The translations under genes were made by a program, and so were the position numbers. The notes beneath the pieces are model-generated. The model was not told where the DNA came from and searched no databases. It was given only the letters and a program-made list of their open reading frames with translations. From Polaribacter septentrionalilitoris (GTDB lineage: Bacteria; Bacteroidota; Bacteroidia; Flavobacteriales; Flavobacteriaceae), in the NCBI RefSeq assembly GCF_009832745.1, contig NZ_VRMJ01000005.1, positions 62,001 through 126,000 on the forward strand: a DNA stretch of 64,000 bases, in the 5' to 3' direction. Shown here in pieces: positions 9,445-18,344 of this stretch; position 1 is the first letter of the stretch; each line of letters opens with the position of its first letter.

Positions 9445-9981
9445 TTAATTGTTTTTGATTGCTTGTAAAAGCGATGATATTTTCATTTCTTCTTTGGTAA
9501 CTGCTATTAACCCTGATCTTGTATATTGCATAATGCCAAAAGGAGCTAATTGATGATATAACTCAACTATTTCTTCTTTTTTTCCTGATTTTTCTAGCAC
9601 AAAAAATTCTCTATTTACAGTTACAATTCTCGAATTACTTTCTTTTATAATGTTCTGAATTTGACGTTCTTCGAACAATAATTCTGATTTAATTTTAAAC
9701 AAACCTGCAATTTGATAAATAATTTCATCAAGATTGTGATAGTATGCTTTAATTACCTCTACTTGCTTTTCTATCTGACCAATAATTTTTTTGATGTTTA
9801 CCTCATCCATATTTACAACAATAGTAAATTTAGAAACTCCTTCTATTTCTGATGGAGAGGTATTTAAACTCTCTATGTTAATGTGTCTTCTTTGGAATAT
9901 TGCTGAAATTCTGTTCAGCAGTCCTATATTATTTTCAGTATAAATTGATACCGCGTATAATTGTTTTTCTTCTGTACTCAT
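9445..9981 (-). CDS. ilvN: Acetolactate synthase small (regulatory) subunit
   Basis: Regulatory partner of IlvB that confers valine feedback inhibition. The N-terminal ACT domain (about residues 8-80, beginning YAVSIYTENNIGLLNRISAIFQRRHINIESL) is clear, followed by a C-terminal regulatory half to residue 178. Length is usual for the long form. It lies between ilvB (83 nt upstream, with a dispersed repeat in the gap) and ilvC (10 nt downstream). Confidence 0.95.
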   Translation of the reverse strand: MSTEEKQLYAVSIYTENNIGLLNRISAIFQRRHINIESLNTSPSEIEGVSKFTIVVNMDEVNIKKIIGQIEKQVEVIKAYYHNLDEIIYQIAGLFKIKSELLFEERQIQNIIKESNSRIVTVNREFFVLEKSGKKEEIVELYHQLAPFGIMQYTRSGLIAVTKEEMKISSLLQAIKNN

Positions 9982-9997
9982 TTTATGTTCTTTAACT

Positions 9998-10053
9998 GAG
10001 ACTTCTCGATACTATTTTTTTCATTCTTCAAAAAATCACTCGAAGTGACATTT
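9998..10053. repeat. Dispersed intergenic repeat, copy 1 (family shared with 31371-31418)
   Basis: Read on the minus strand it begins TGTCACTTCGAGTGATTT and ends ATCGAGAAGT; the same sequence with three single-base or short-gap differences recurs on the plus strand near 31.4 kb. It contains the palindrome CACTTCGAGTG. It sits in the ilvB-ilvN spacer inside the operon. Confidence 0.8.
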
Positions 10054-10064
10054 CTTAAAACTTC

Positions 10065-11798
10065 CTATTCTAGACGAATGTCTGAGACACTGGCTCCTGA
10101 TGGAATCATAGGAAACACATTATCTTCTTTTTCTACACAAACCTCTAAGAAATACGCTTCTTTACTCTCCATCATTTCTTTTACAGCTGGTGCTAATTCT
10201 TCTCGTTTTGTCACTTTTTTTGCCTTGATATAGTATCCTTCTGCAATTGCCACAAAATTTGGGTTTACCATTTCTGTAGAGGCATATCTTTTGTCAAAAA
10301 ATAACTGTTGCCATTGACGAACCATCCCTAGGAAATCGTTGTTTAAGACCACTACTTTTACAGCTGCTTTTTGTTGAAAAATAGTACCCAATTCTTGAAT
10401 AGTCATTTGGTAACCTCCATCACCAGAAATAGAAACTACTTCACGTTCTGGAGCTGCCATTTTTGCACCAATTGCTGCTGGCAAACCAAAACCCATTGTT
10501 CCTAAACCACCAGAAGTAATATTACTTTTAGATACGTTAAAATCAGCATATCTACATGCAATCATTTGATGCTGACCAACATCACTTACAATAGCAGCTT
10601 TACCTTCACTTTGAATGTTGATTTCTTTCAACACCTCAGCCATAGTTAAACCTTCTTTTGTTGGATATAAATCGTTTTTTATGACTTTATCGTATTCGAT
10701 TTTATATAAATCCTTAAATTTTTGATGCCATTCGTCGTGAGAATTTTCATTTAATAATGGTAATAACATTTCTAAACTCGCTTTAGCATCACCTAAAACT
10801 GCAACATCTGTTTTTACGTTTTTATCAACTTCTGCAGCATCAATTTCAAAGTGAATTACTTTTGCTTGTTTTGCATAGGTATCTAAACTGCCTGTTACAC
10901 GATCATCAAAACGCATCCCAATTGCAATTAAAACATCGCATTCATTGGTTAACATATTTGGCGCATAATTTCCGTGCATACCAACCATACCCACATTTAA
11001 AGGATGAGAAGTTGGAATTGCTGAGGCCCCTAAAATGGTCCAAGCTGCAGGAATCCCTGCTTTTTCAACAACTGCTTTCAACTGCTCTTCTGCCTTACCT
11101 AAAATTACTCCTTGTCCCCAAACAATTAATGGTTTTTTTGCTGAATTAATAATATTAGCAGCTTCTTCAACCTTTGTAATATTTGTTTCTGGAATAGGAT
11201 TATAACTTCTTATTTGTGTACATTTTTTGTATGAAAAATCAAATTCATCAAATTGAGCATCTTTAGTAATATCAACTAAAACAGGACCTGGTCTTCCACT
11301 TTTTGCGATGTAAAATGCTTTAGCTATTGCTTCTGGAATATCTTCTGCTTTGGTTACTTGACAGTTCCATTTAGTAACTGGAGTTGAAATACCCACAATA
11401 TCGGTTTCTTGAAATGCATCTGAACCTAATAAATGAGATGGCACTTGCCCTGTAATACACACCATGGGTGTAGAATCTATTTGTGCATCTGCAATACCAG
11501 TAATTAAATTGGTTGCTCCTGGTCCAGAAGTAGCCATTGCTACACCTACTTTTCCTGAAATTCTTGCATAACCTTGAGCAGCATGTGTTGCTCCTTGTTC
11601 ATGACGTGTTAAAACGTGATGAATCTTACCTTGATATTTGTACAACTCATCATATACAGGCATAATTGCTCCTCCTGGATATCCATAAAGAATATCTACT
11701 CCTTCTTCAATTAAACACCTAACAATTGCCTCACTACCAGAAATACGGTCTGTAGTTTTGGTAGCTTTTTTTTGTGTTTTTATGGTTTGTGTATCCAT
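10065..11798 (-). CDS. ilvB: Acetolactate synthase large (catalytic) subunit
   Basis: ThDP- and FAD-dependent condensation of two pyruvates, or pyruvate and 2-oxobutanoate, the first common step of Val/Leu and Ile synthesis. The catalytic glutamate is Glu67 in TRHEQGA. The ThDP-Mg motif GDGGYQ ... NN lies in the last third (GDGGYQMTIQEL, later VVLNNDFLG). At 577 residues it is of standard length. It lies 99 nt after ilvD; that gap carries a 10-bp inverted repeat (arms 11828-11837 and 11882-11891). Confidence 0.97.
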   Translation of the reverse strand: MDTQTIKTQKKATKTTDRISGSEAIVRCLIEEGVDILYGYPGGAIMPVYDELYKYQGKIHHVLTRHEQGATHAAQGYARISGKVGVAMATSGPGATNLITGIADAQIDSTPMVCITGQVPSHLLGSDAFQETDIVGISTPVTKWNCQVTKAEDIPEAIAKAFYIAKSGRPGPVLVDITKDAQFDEFDFSYKKCTQIRSYNPIPETNITKVEEAANIINSAKKPLIVWGQGVILGKAEEQLKAVVEKAGIPAAWTILGASAIPTSHPLNVGMVGMHGNYAPNMLTNECDVLIAIGMRFDDRVTGSLDTYAKQAKVIHFEIDAAEVDKNVKTDVAVLGDAKASLEMLLPLLNENSHDEWHQKFKDLYKIEYDKVIKNDLYPTKEGLTMAEVLKEINIQSEGKAAIVSDVGQHQMIACRYADFNVSKSNITSGGLGTMGFGLPAAIGAKMAAPEREVVSISGDGGYQMTIQELGTIFQQKAAVKVVVLNNDFLGMVRQWQQLFFDKRYASTEMVNPNFVAIAEGYYIKAKKVTKREELAPAVKEMMESKEAYFLEVCVEKEDNVFPMIPSGASVSDIRLE

Positions 11799-11827
11799 AT
11801 TATTTTTCTTTTTGGATTAGAGAACAA

Positions 11828-11891
11828 AGAGAAAAGAATTAAGACTTTGTAATATGTCATCTTTCTTCTTTTTCTACACTCTCTTTTCTCT
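11828..11891. repeat. Inverted repeat in the ilvD-ilvB spacer
   Basis: Perfect 10-nt arms AGAGAAAAGA (11828-11837) and TCTTTTCTCT (11882-11891) with 44 nt between. It is purine/pyrimidine-biased and no T run follows the hairpin in the operon direction, so it is not a typical terminator. Role unknown; it could be an mRNA stability element. Confidence 0.5.
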
Positions 11892-11897
11892 ATTTTT

Positions 11898-13574
11898 TTA
11901 CAAATCTGTAACACATCCTTTAGATGCAGATGCTACTGATTTTGCATACTTGTATAAAATTCCTTTTTTATGTTTTGGCTCAGGAGCTGTCCAATTTGCT
12001 CTTCTTTCTGCCAATTCTTCATCAGAAATTAACACATTGATAGAATTATCTTCTGCACTAATTCTGATTTTATCTCCTGTTTCAATCAATCCAATAGCAC
12101 CTCCATTTATTGCTTCTGGTGTAATATGCCCTACCACAAAACCATGGGTACCTCCAGAAAAACGACCATCTGTAATTAATGCCACAGATTTTCCTAAACC
12201 TGCTCCCATAATTAAGGATGTTGGTTTTAACATTTCTGGCATTCCTGGACCTCCTTTTGGACCTACATATCTAATGACGACCACATCTCCTTTTTCAACT
12301 TCTCCATTTGAAATTCCAGTATTTGCAGCTTGTTCACCATCATAAACGACGGCTTTTCCTTCAAACAATAAACCTTCGTTTCCAGAAATTTTTGCTACAG
12401 CACCTTCTTCAGCAAGGTTACCGTATAAAATCTGTAAGTTTCCAGATTTTTTTAATGCATTTTCTTTTTGATAAACAATGTCTTGTTCTTCAAATTCAAT
12501 AGCTTCAACATCTGCTAAATTTTCAGCTAGAGTTTTACCTGTAACTGTCATACAATCTCCATGTAAATATCCGTTTTCCAACAAATATTTCATAATTGCT
12601 GGTATTCCTCCAATTCCATGAACATCTTCCATTAAGTATTTTCCTGATGGTTTTAAATCACCAATTAATGGAGTTTTATCACTTACTCTTTGAAAATCTT
12701 CTAATTTAAAATCGATATCTGCTGCATGTGCAATTGCTAAAAAGTGCAATACTGCATTTGTAGAACCACCTAGAGCGTTTACTAAAGTAACCGCGTTTTC
12801 TAAAGATTTTTTTGTAATAATATCTTTAGGTTTTAGATCTAATTCTAATAAATTTTTAATGGCTCTAGCATATCTTTCTGCTTCAGATAATTTATTTGGG
12901 TTTTCAGCAGGAATAGATGAATTATAAGGTAATGCAAACCCCATACATTCAATAGCTGAAGCCATAGTATTTGCAGTGTACATGCCACCACAAGCACCTG
13001 CTCCAGGAATAGACTTCTTTATAATTTCTTTATATTCTACTTCGTCAATTTCACCTGCAACTTTTTGACCTAAAGCTTCAAAAGCCGAAACAATATTTAA
13101 TTTTTTTCCTTTGTGTTCTCCTGACGCAGTAGAACCTCCATACATCATTATTGATGGGCGATTTAAACGCAACATCGCCATAATTGATCCTGGCATGTTT
13201 TTATCACAACCCACAATAGCTATTAAACCATCATAACTCTGTGCATTCATAACTGTTTCAATAGAATCTGCTATAATATCTCTAGAAACTAAAGAGTAAT
13301 TCATACCTGAAGTCCCCATAGAAATACCATCAGAAACGCCAATTGTATTGAATCCTAAACCGACCATATCAGCAATATTACACTCTACTTTGACTTCGTC
13401 TTTTAAACGATTTAAGTGCATATTACACGGATTGCCATCATAACCTGTACTGGCAATACCGATTTGTGCTTTCTGCATATCTTCATCAGTTAATCCTGCT
13501 GCATACAACATTGCTTGTGATGCTGGTTGAGATTCATCTTGTGTTAATCTGCTGCTATGTTTGTTTAGTTTCAT
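11898..13574 (-). CDS. ilvD: Dihydroxy-acid dehydratase
   Basis: Third common step of branched-chain synthesis: dehydration of the dihydroxy acids to 2-oxoacids using an Fe-S cluster. Three cluster cysteines are visible: Cys50 (GNPCNMH), Cys123 (GCDKNMPG) and Cys195 (GACGGMY). All three are conserved in the [2Fe-2S] IlvD subgroup. At 558 residues it is of normal length. It is the first structural gene after the predicted attenuator (leader peptide 13809-13871, terminator 13745-13773), 171 nt downstream of the terminator. Confidence 0.97.
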   Translation of the reverse strand: MKLNKHSSRLTQDESQPASQAMLYAAGLTDEDMQKAQIGIASTGYDGNPCNMHLNRLKDEVKVECNIADMVGLGFNTIGVSDGISMGTSGMNYSLVSRDIIADSIETVMNAQSYDGLIAIVGCDKNMPGSIMAMLRLNRPSIMMYGGSTASGEHKGKKLNIVSAFEALGQKVAGEIDEVEYKEIIKKSIPGAGACGGMYTANTMASAIECMGFALPYNSSIPAENPNKLSEAERYARAIKNLLELDLKPKDIITKKSLENAVTLVNALGGSTNAVLHFLAIAHAADIDFKLEDFQRVSDKTPLIGDLKPSGKYLMEDVHGIGGIPAIMKYLLENGYLHGDCMTVTGKTLAENLADVEAIEFEEQDIVYQKENALKKSGNLQILYGNLAEEGAVAKISGNEGLLFEGKAVVYDGEQAANTGISNGEVEKGDVVVIRYVGPKGGPGMPEMLKPTSLIMGAGLGKSVALITDGRFSGGTHGFVVGHITPEAINGGAIGLIETGDKIRISAEDNSINVLISDEELAERRANWTAPEPKHKKGILYKYAKSVASASKGCVTDL

Positions 13575-13744
13575 TTACTATTTTATTCTATTTGTTGACT
13601 AAATTATTCTATTTCGCTATTTTTATTGCATAAAATTAAATATAATTCTTTACTTTCAAGTGTTAAAAAAACAACGTAAATTACTGTTTACTAAATAATT
13701 AACCCTATTCTAATATGATGTTCAATTGTTAAAATAAATGCAAT

Positions 13745-13773
13745 AAAAAACCTTCCATTTTACAGGAAGGTTT
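13745..13773 (-). terminator. Attenuator terminator of the ilvDBNC(A) genes
   Basis: Minus-strand arms AAACCTTCC and GGAAGGTTT (plus-strand 13765-13773 and 13748-13756) make a 9-bp stem with an 8-nt loop, followed by a T run (13750 down to 13745). An alternative pairing is available: AGGAAG (13801-13806), 2 nt after the leader stop codon, is complementary to CTTCCT (13764-13769), which includes most of the upstream terminator arm. Confidence 0.82.
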
Positions 13774-13808
13774 CTATTTAAATATTATATATAAATATCA
13801 CTTCCTTA

Positions 13809-13871
13809 TCATGTCGTAATTATTACGATGACAACGATAATAGAAATAATATTTAAAATTTGTTTTTTCAT
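13809..13871 (-). CDS. ilv leader peptide (Ile/Val-rich attenuator peptide)
   Basis: A 20-codon ORF, ATG at 13869-13871 to TGA at 13809-13811. It reads MKKQILN followed by IISIIVVIVII and ends in two threonines. Eight Ile, three Val and one Leu make up 12 of 20 residues, and 11 of the 14 residues from 5 to 18. It is too short for usual gene finding. Its position directly ahead of an antiterminator strand and a terminator, upstream of ilvD, fits a transcription-attenuation leader in which ribosome stalling at scarce Ile-tRNA or Val-tRNA allows readthrough. The mechanism is inferred; the codon bias and structures are read directly. Confidence 0.85.
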   Translation of the reverse strand: MKKQILNIISIIVVIVIITT

Positions 13872-13928
13872 TCTCTAACCAAATATTTGAAAATCAAATC
13901 TTGTTTTCCAAATAAAATTTTAATTATT

Positions 13929-15050
13929 TTAGATAATAGTGCTTTGCCCCATATGAATGTTTTTAAAATTCATATTACTATCTTCTTGATTCTGAATATA
14001 ATCAGCAATAAAATCTCCAATTTTAGAGGTTAATGCCGCTGTTTGATTTTTAGCTTTTAAATCTTGTGTTGTAATTCCTAAATCTAAAGATTTATCTACA
14101 GCTCTTTGAATTGCATCTGCTTCTTCCTCTAAACCTAAATATTCTAACATCATTGCCGCTGACAATATTGACGCTAAAGGGTTTGCAATTTCTTTTCCTT
14201 TTGCTTGAGAGTAGGTTCCGTGAATTGGTTCAAATAAAGCATATTTTTCACCAATAGAGCTTGATGCCAACATACCAATAGAACCTCCAATAACAGTAGC
14301 AACATCAGATATAATATCACCAAAAAGGTTTTCTGTTAAAATAACATCAAACTGTGTAGGGTTCATCACAATTTGCATTGCAGCATTATCTATGAACATA
14401 AAATCTAAAGCTACATCTTTATATTCTTTTGCTATTTCAGTAACTGTTTTTCTCCAAAGTCTTGATGTTTCTAAAACGTTTGCCTTATCTATTAATGTTA
14501 CTTTTTTGTTTCTATTCTGAGCTTCTTTGAAAGCTAAATGTGTAATTCTGGTAATCTCATCTACAGAGTATTGACATGCATCATAAGCTACTTTTTTATC
14601 TTTACTTAATTCTTTTCTACCAAAGTAGATTCCACCTGTTAATTCTCTAAAAATAGCGATATCTGTACCTGCTATAATATCTTTTTTAAGTGGAGAGTTT
14701 TTTAGTAATTTTTGATATGCTTTTATTGGTCTAATGTTACAAAACAATTCTAGTTCTTGTCTTAATTCCATTAAACCTTGCTCAGGTCTTATTTTAGCTG
14801 ACGGGTCGTTATCAAACCTAGGATCACCAACAGCACCAAATAAAATTGCATCTGCTTCTTTACAGGTTCTTATGGTTTCTTCTGGTAGAGGAACTCCTGT
14901 TTTATCTATCGCACAAGCTCCCATTTGAGCTTCTTTGTATAAAAAAATATGGTCATACACTTCAGCAACAGCATCTAATGCTTTCTTTGCTTGATTGGTA
15001 ACTTCAGGACCAATTCCGTCTCCGGGAATTACTGCAAATGTATATTTCAT
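13929..15050 (-). CDS. leuB: 3-Isopropylmalate dehydrogenase
   Basis: NAD-dependent oxidative decarboxylation of 3-isopropylmalate, third step of leucine synthesis. The family pattern is visible from the start (IPGDGIGPEV, residues 8-17), with LTGGIYFG in the middle and the metal-binding segment MFIDNAAMQIV ... NLFGDIISD. At 373 residues it is slightly longer than usual because of a C-terminal tail of about 18 residues (NQEDSNMNF and on). It is 112 nt after leuA on the same strand. Its stop lies 57 nt before the ilv leader ORF. Confidence 0.95.
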   Translation of the reverse strand: MKYTFAVIPGDGIGPEVTNQAKKALDAVAEVYDHIFLYKEAQMGACAIDKTGVPLPEETIRTCKEADAILFGAVGDPRFDNDPSAKIRPEQGLMELRQELELFCNIRPIKAYQKLLKNSPLKKDIIAGTDIAIFRELTGGIYFGRKELSKDKKVAYDACQYSVDEITRITHLAFKEAQNRNKKVTLIDKANVLETSRLWRKTVTEIAKEYKDVALDFMFIDNAAMQIVMNPTQFDVILTENLFGDIISDVATVIGGSIGMLASSSIGEKYALFEPIHGTYSQAKGKEIANPLASILSAAMMLEYLGLEEEADAIQRAVDKSLDLGITTQDLKAKNQTAALTSKIGDFIADYIQNQEDSNMNFKNIHMGQSTII

Positions 15051-15075
15051 TTTCTACTCTTATTTGTCGTATCAA

Positions 15076-15122
15076 AGGTAGTTATTTATTTTAAATTAGT
15101 CGACTCAAAAATCACAACTACC
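15076..15122. repeat. Inverted repeat in the leuA-leuB spacer
   Basis: Arms GGTAGTT (15077-15083) and AACTACC (15116-15122) with 32 nt between. On the minus strand the downstream arm runs into TACCTTTG, a -7-like box. It could be an operator or a weak internal promoter for leuB; I see no matching TTG at 17-23 nt (the nearest is at 25 nt). Confidence 0.4.
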
Positions 15123-15162
15123 TATGAAGACAAAGTTACTTTGATTGATGTATATTATTTAT

Positions 15163-16338
15163 TTATGCTATTGCAACTTTAGAAGTTTTATTCACTTCTT
15201 TCATGATATTATGAATATCTTGATCTTTAACTTCTTTTTGTTGATCTGCAGTTCTTAAAAACTCTTGATAAGCAACGTCTAATTGTAATTTGGTTAATTC
15301 ATAACCTATTTTCTTAGATCTGTAAGCTAATGCTGCTCTACCACTTCTTGCCGTTAATACAATGGCGCTTTCTGTAACTCCAACATCTTCAGGATCCATA
15401 ATTTCATAAGTCTCTCTGTTTTTGATAACACCATCTTGATGAATTCCAGAACTGTGTGCAAATGCATTTGCTCCAACAATTGCTTTATTAGGTTGTACAG
15501 GCATCCCCATACTTTCACGAACCATTATACTTGTATCATACAATAGTTTTGTATTGATACTTGTTTCTAAATTTAAATATGGATGCTGTTTCAACACCAT
15601 TACAACTTCTTCTAAAGCTGTATTTCCTGCACGCTCACCAATACCATTAATTGTACATTCTATTTGACGAGCACCATTAATAACGCCAGAAATTGAATTT
15701 GCAGTTGCCATACCTAAATCATTATGACAGTGGCAAGAAAGAATTACATTATCAATTCCTTTTACATTTTCACGTAAGTACTTCATTTTAGCTCCATATT
15801 CTTCAGGTAAACAATATCCTGTTGTATCTGGAATATTTAAAACAGTAGCTCCTGCTTTAATAACTTCTTCACAAACTCTTGCAAGGTATTCATTATCTGT
15901 TCTACCAGCATCTTCTGCATAAAACTCAACATCTTCTACAAAAGATTTTGCGTAAGAAACTGCTTTAACAGCTCTTTCAATTACAGCCTCTCTAGATGAC
16001 TTAAATTTGAACTGAATATGAGAATCACTTGTTCCAATACCTGTATGAATTCTTGGGTGCTTCGCAAATTTTAAAGCTTCTGATGCAACTTTAATATCAT
16101 TTTCTACAGCTCTGGTTAAACCACAAACTGTTGCATTTTTTACAATTTTTGCAATTTCTGAGACTGAATTAAAATCACCAGGGCTTGACACTGGAAAACC
16201 TGCTTCAATAACATTTACTCCGAGTAAGTCTAATCTTTCAGCAATTACTAATTTTTGCTTAGTATCTAACTTACAACCTGGAACTTGTTCTCCATCTCTC
16301 AATGTAGTATCAAAAATTTGAACCTTATTATCTTGCAT
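15163..16338 (-). CDS. leuA: 2-Isopropylmalate synthase, short form lacking the regulatory domain
   Basis: Claisen condensation of acetyl-CoA with 2-oxoisovalerate, first step of leucine synthesis. The HMGL-like TIM barrel signatures are clear: DTTLRDGE at 10-17 and the metal-binding HCHND at 203-207, with NGIGERAGN and the HSSGIHQDG segment. The protein ends at 391 residues, so the C-terminal LeuA allosteric domain of the 500+ residue enzymes is absent. The homocitrate and citramalate synthase alternatives share this fold, but adjacency to leuB and ilvD favours LeuA. leuC and leuD are not next to it and not in this window. Confidence 0.88.
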   Translation of the reverse strand: MQDNKVQIFDTTLRDGEQVPGCKLDTKQKLVIAERLDLLGVNVIEAGFPVSSPGDFNSVSEIAKIVKNATVCGLTRAVENDIKVASEALKFAKHPRIHTGIGTSDSHIQFKFKSSREAVIERAVKAVSYAKSFVEDVEFYAEDAGRTDNEYLARVCEEVIKAGATVLNIPDTTGYCLPEEYGAKMKYLRENVKGIDNVILSCHCHNDLGMATANSISGVINGARQIECTINGIGERAGNTALEEVVMVLKQHPYLNLETSINTKLLYDTSIMVRESMGMPVQPNKAIVGANAFAHSSGIHQDGVIKNRETYEIMDPEDVGVTESAIVLTARSGRAALAYRSKKIGYELTKLQLDVAYQEFLRTADQQKEVKDQDIHNIMKEVNKTSKVAIA

Positions 16339-16368
16339 AATTTATGTAAAGATTATCTTATTATATAT

Positions 16369-16376
16369 CAAATGTA
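16369..16376 (-). promoter_or_regulatory. Putative -7 box for leuA
   Basis: TACATTTG on the minus strand, 30 nt before the leuA start codon; it matches TAnnTTTG. No TTG is found at the standard distance upstream. It is the only good candidate in the 131-nt divergent interval for the leu-ilv transcript. Confidence 0.5.
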
Positions 16377-16469
16377 TGTATAGAGATTAAAATAAATAGT
16401 TATTTTTACCATTCTATACGATTTCTAATTTCGTTTAAAAAAACATAAATACTTTATTATCAGTTTTTT

Positions 16470-18029
16470 ATGAGTAAAAGTGTTACATCAGCCAATCAAC
16501 AAAATGATGCTCTTTTTGTTTTAATTAAGTCTTTAACTAAATCTGAGAAGAGACAATTTAATCTCTATGTGGGTAGATTAGATGGCAATGTTGATGCTAA
16601 ATTCTTCTCATTATTTAAATTTTTAGAAAAGTTAAAAACTTATGACGAAAAAGTAATTATTGGAAGCGGAATTGTATCTAAGCAACAATTATCTAACTTA
16701 AAAGCACATTTATACAAGCAAATTTTGATTAGTTTACGACTGAATCCCGCACATAAAAATGTAAGAATTCAAATTAGAGAGCAATTGGATTTTGCAACAG
16801 TTTTATATCAAAAAGGGTTGTACAAACAAAGTTTAAAACTTCTTGACAAAGCTAAAAACATGGCTTTAGATAATGAAGAAAAAAACATTGCTTACGAAAT
16901 TGTTGAACTCGAAAAAGTAATTGAAACACAATACATTACAAGAAGTTTAAGTAATAGAGCAGATCAACTCTCAATACAAGCTAAAGATTTAAGTCAGCAA
17001 AATGTTATTGCCAGTAAATTATCTAATTTATCACTGCAATTGTATAGCCACTTACTACAAAATGGATATGTTAAAAATGAAGAAGAGTTAAAATTTATTG
17101 ACAAGTATTTTAACGATAGAATGCCTAAGTATGATTATCAAAAATTAGGTTTTCGTGAAAGATTATGGTTAAATAAAGCGCATTTATGGCATAGTTTTTT
17201 AGTTCAAGATTTTCTATTAAGTTATAAATATGCTAGAAAATGTGTAGACTTATTTGATAGTCAAAAATTAATTAATCTTCACCCTGTTTTTTATTTAAAG
17301 TCAAAAAATTATTTATTAGAAGCTTCTTTTCTAGTTAAAAAAGTAACTACTTTTAAAAAGGAATTGATGCATTTTGAATCTGAAATTGACAAGAAGTTAA
17401 TACCAATGAATACCAATACAGAACTCCTAATTTTCCTGTATTTCTATTCTAACAAATTGCATTTACACTTTTTGGAAGGTTCTTTTGAAAAAGGAGAATA
17501 TTTGGTAGATGTAATCAATAATAAAATTTACAAATACAAAAACAGACTTGACAATCATTATGTAGTTTTACTCTATTATAAAATTGCTTGTTTGTATTTT
17601 GGAATGGGTAAAAACAGAGAATGTATTTCTTATTTACAGAAAATTATTAAGTCTAAAAACTTAGGTTCTGCAGAAGATTTACAATGTTTTGCTCGTATTT
17701 TAAATCTGATAGCACATTATGAATGTGGATTAGATTATGATTTGGAAAGACAATTTTTAGATACCTATAAATTCTTACTGAAAATGGAGAACTTACAAGA
17801 AGTTCAAAAAGTTTTCTTGACCTCTATAAGAGATTTAAGTGATGTTTTTCCGCATGAAATTAAAAACGAATTCAAGAAAATTCATACAAAGTTAAAAGTG
17901 TTCGAAAACCATCCTTATGAAAAAAGAGCGTTCTTGTATTTAGATATTTTGTCTTGGTTAGAAAGTAAAATCCAAAATAAACCCATTGCTTTAATTATTA
18001 AAGAAAAGACAAATCAATTAGCTAAGTAG
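16470..18029 (+). CDS. Conserved alpha-helical protein of unknown function (TPR-like)
   Basis: 519 residues, no signal peptide or membrane segment, almost entirely predicted helical, and rich in Leu, Lys, Tyr. The pattern of repeated helix pairs (for example LYQKGLYKQSLKLLDKAKNMAL around residue 110 and YYKIACLYFGMGKNRECISYLQKI around 370) resembles TPR-type solenoids. I do not recognise a named family. Such proteins are common in Bacteroidota and are usually annotated hypothetical. It is divergent from leuA and separated from thrA by the thr leader region. It is probably cytoplasmic; a protein-interaction role is inference from fold type. Confidence 0.7.
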   Translation: MSKSVTSANQQNDALFVLIKSLTKSEKRQFNLYVGRLDGNVDAKFFSLFKFLEKLKTYDEKVIIGSGIVSKQQLSNLKAHLYKQILISLRLNPAHKNVRIQIREQLDFATVLYQKGLYKQSLKLLDKAKNMALDNEEKNIAYEIVELEKVIETQYITRSLSNRADQLSIQAKDLSQQNVIASKLSNLSLQLYSHLLQNGYVKNEEELKFIDKYFNDRMPKYDYQKLGFRERLWLNKAHLWHSFLVQDFLLSYKYARKCVDLFDSQKLINLHPVFYLKSKNYLLEASFLVKKVTTFKKELMHFESEIDKKLIPMNTNTELLIFLYFYSNKLHLHFLEGSFEKGEYLVDVINNKIYKYKNRLDNHYVVLLYYKIACLYFGMGKNRECISYLQKIIKSKNLGSAEDLQCFARILNLIAHYECGLDYDLERQFLDTYKFLLKMENLQEVQKVFLTSIRDLSDVFPHEIKNEFKKIHTKLKVFENHPYEKRAFLYLDILSWLESKIQNKPIALIIKEKTNQLAK

Positions 18030-18133
18030 TAAAAAAAACACATTTGAAACACTAATTTTTTAACAGATTAATATAAATTAGTTAAATTCAAGAAATAATC
18101 ACTATTCAAAGGTAGAAAATTAAATAATACTGC

Positions 18134-18141
18134 TATTTTTG
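18134..18141 (+). promoter_or_regulatory. Putative -7 box of the thrABC operon
   Basis: TATTTTTG fits TAnnTTTG. The -33 region reads GTA in place of TTG at 19-21 nt upstream. Expected transcription start is about 18147, which would put the Thr-rich ATG ORF about 60 nt inside the mRNA. Confidence 0.5.
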
Positions 18142-18205
18142 TCTCGTGAATCAATCGTATTTTCATATCAATTCAACTTCAACTACTTCTTTAGTGGTTA
18201 CTTCT

Positions 18206-18247
18206 ATGCGCACTATTACACGCACATCTACAACAATTACCCTTTAG
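18206..18247 (+). CDS. thr leader peptide (Thr/Ile-rich)
   Basis: A 13-codon ORF reading MRTITRTSTTITL and stopping at TAG 18245-18247. Six of 13 residues are threonine and two isoleucine, closely resembling the composition of enterobacterial ThrL (established for E. coli thrABC). The reading frame is open further upstream to a GTG at 18146, which would add another Thr/Ser-rich stretch, but that codon lies at the predicted transcript start. It precedes thrA by 97 nt. A regulatory role by ribosome stalling is inferred. Unlike the ilv and phe leaders, I cannot find a following intrinsic terminator. Confidence 0.65.
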   Translation: MRTITRTSTTITL

Positions 18248-18344
18248 GGGTTATACTATATTCATATCATAAAAGGTTATCTATTGTTTCGTAAAAATGA
18301 AACAAAATCAATAAAATATAAATTACACAAACTATTCATTACAA

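Larger units (their letters stand above)
13575..13928 (-). promoter_or_regulatory. leuB-ilvD regulatory interval (354 nt)
   Basis: Contains, in transcription order on the minus strand, 57 nt after leuB, the Ile/Val-rich leader ORF, the antiterminator strand (13801-13806), the terminator hairpin, then about 170 nt of AT-rich leader before the ilvD start. No full TTG-N19-TAnnTTTG promoter is visible between leuB and the leader. The nearest half-match is AATATTTG at 13880-13887, too close to the leader start. Transcription therefore probably arrives from leuAB. Confidence 0.6.
18030..18344 (+). promoter_or_regulatory. thr operon leader region (315 nt)
   Basis: Holds a -7-like box (18134-18141), a Thr-rich leader ORF (18206-18247), a 7-bp hairpin in front of it (AACTACT with AGTGGTT, 18180-18198) and a 7-bp hairpin after it (TTGTTTC 18284-18290 with GAAACAA 18299-18305). 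None of the downstream hairpins is followed by a T run, so no intrinsic terminator is recognisable. The first 90 nt after the upstream gene show nothing definite. Confidence 0.55.

Noticed and set aside
10862..11149. 95-codon ORF on the plus strand inside ilvB, and similar overlapping ORFs in other genes
   Set aside because: They are antisense or out-of-frame shadows of clearly coding genes with recognised catalytic motifs; no start signals or domain features.
15132..15139. Minus-strand TAACTTTG as a promoter for leuB
   Set aside because: Matches TAnnTTTG, but the nearest TTG is 35 nt upstream; leuB is probably transcribed with leuA.
18146..18205. GTG start giving a 33-residue version of the thr leader
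   Set aside because: The codon lies at the predicted transcription start of the only -7-like box, so it would not have a leader; the ATG at 18206 is preferred, though the longer form is not excluded.
18284..18305. Hairpin TTGTTTC/GAAACAA as an intrinsic terminator before thrA
   Set aside because: AT-rich stem of 7 bp and no T run after it on the plus strand.
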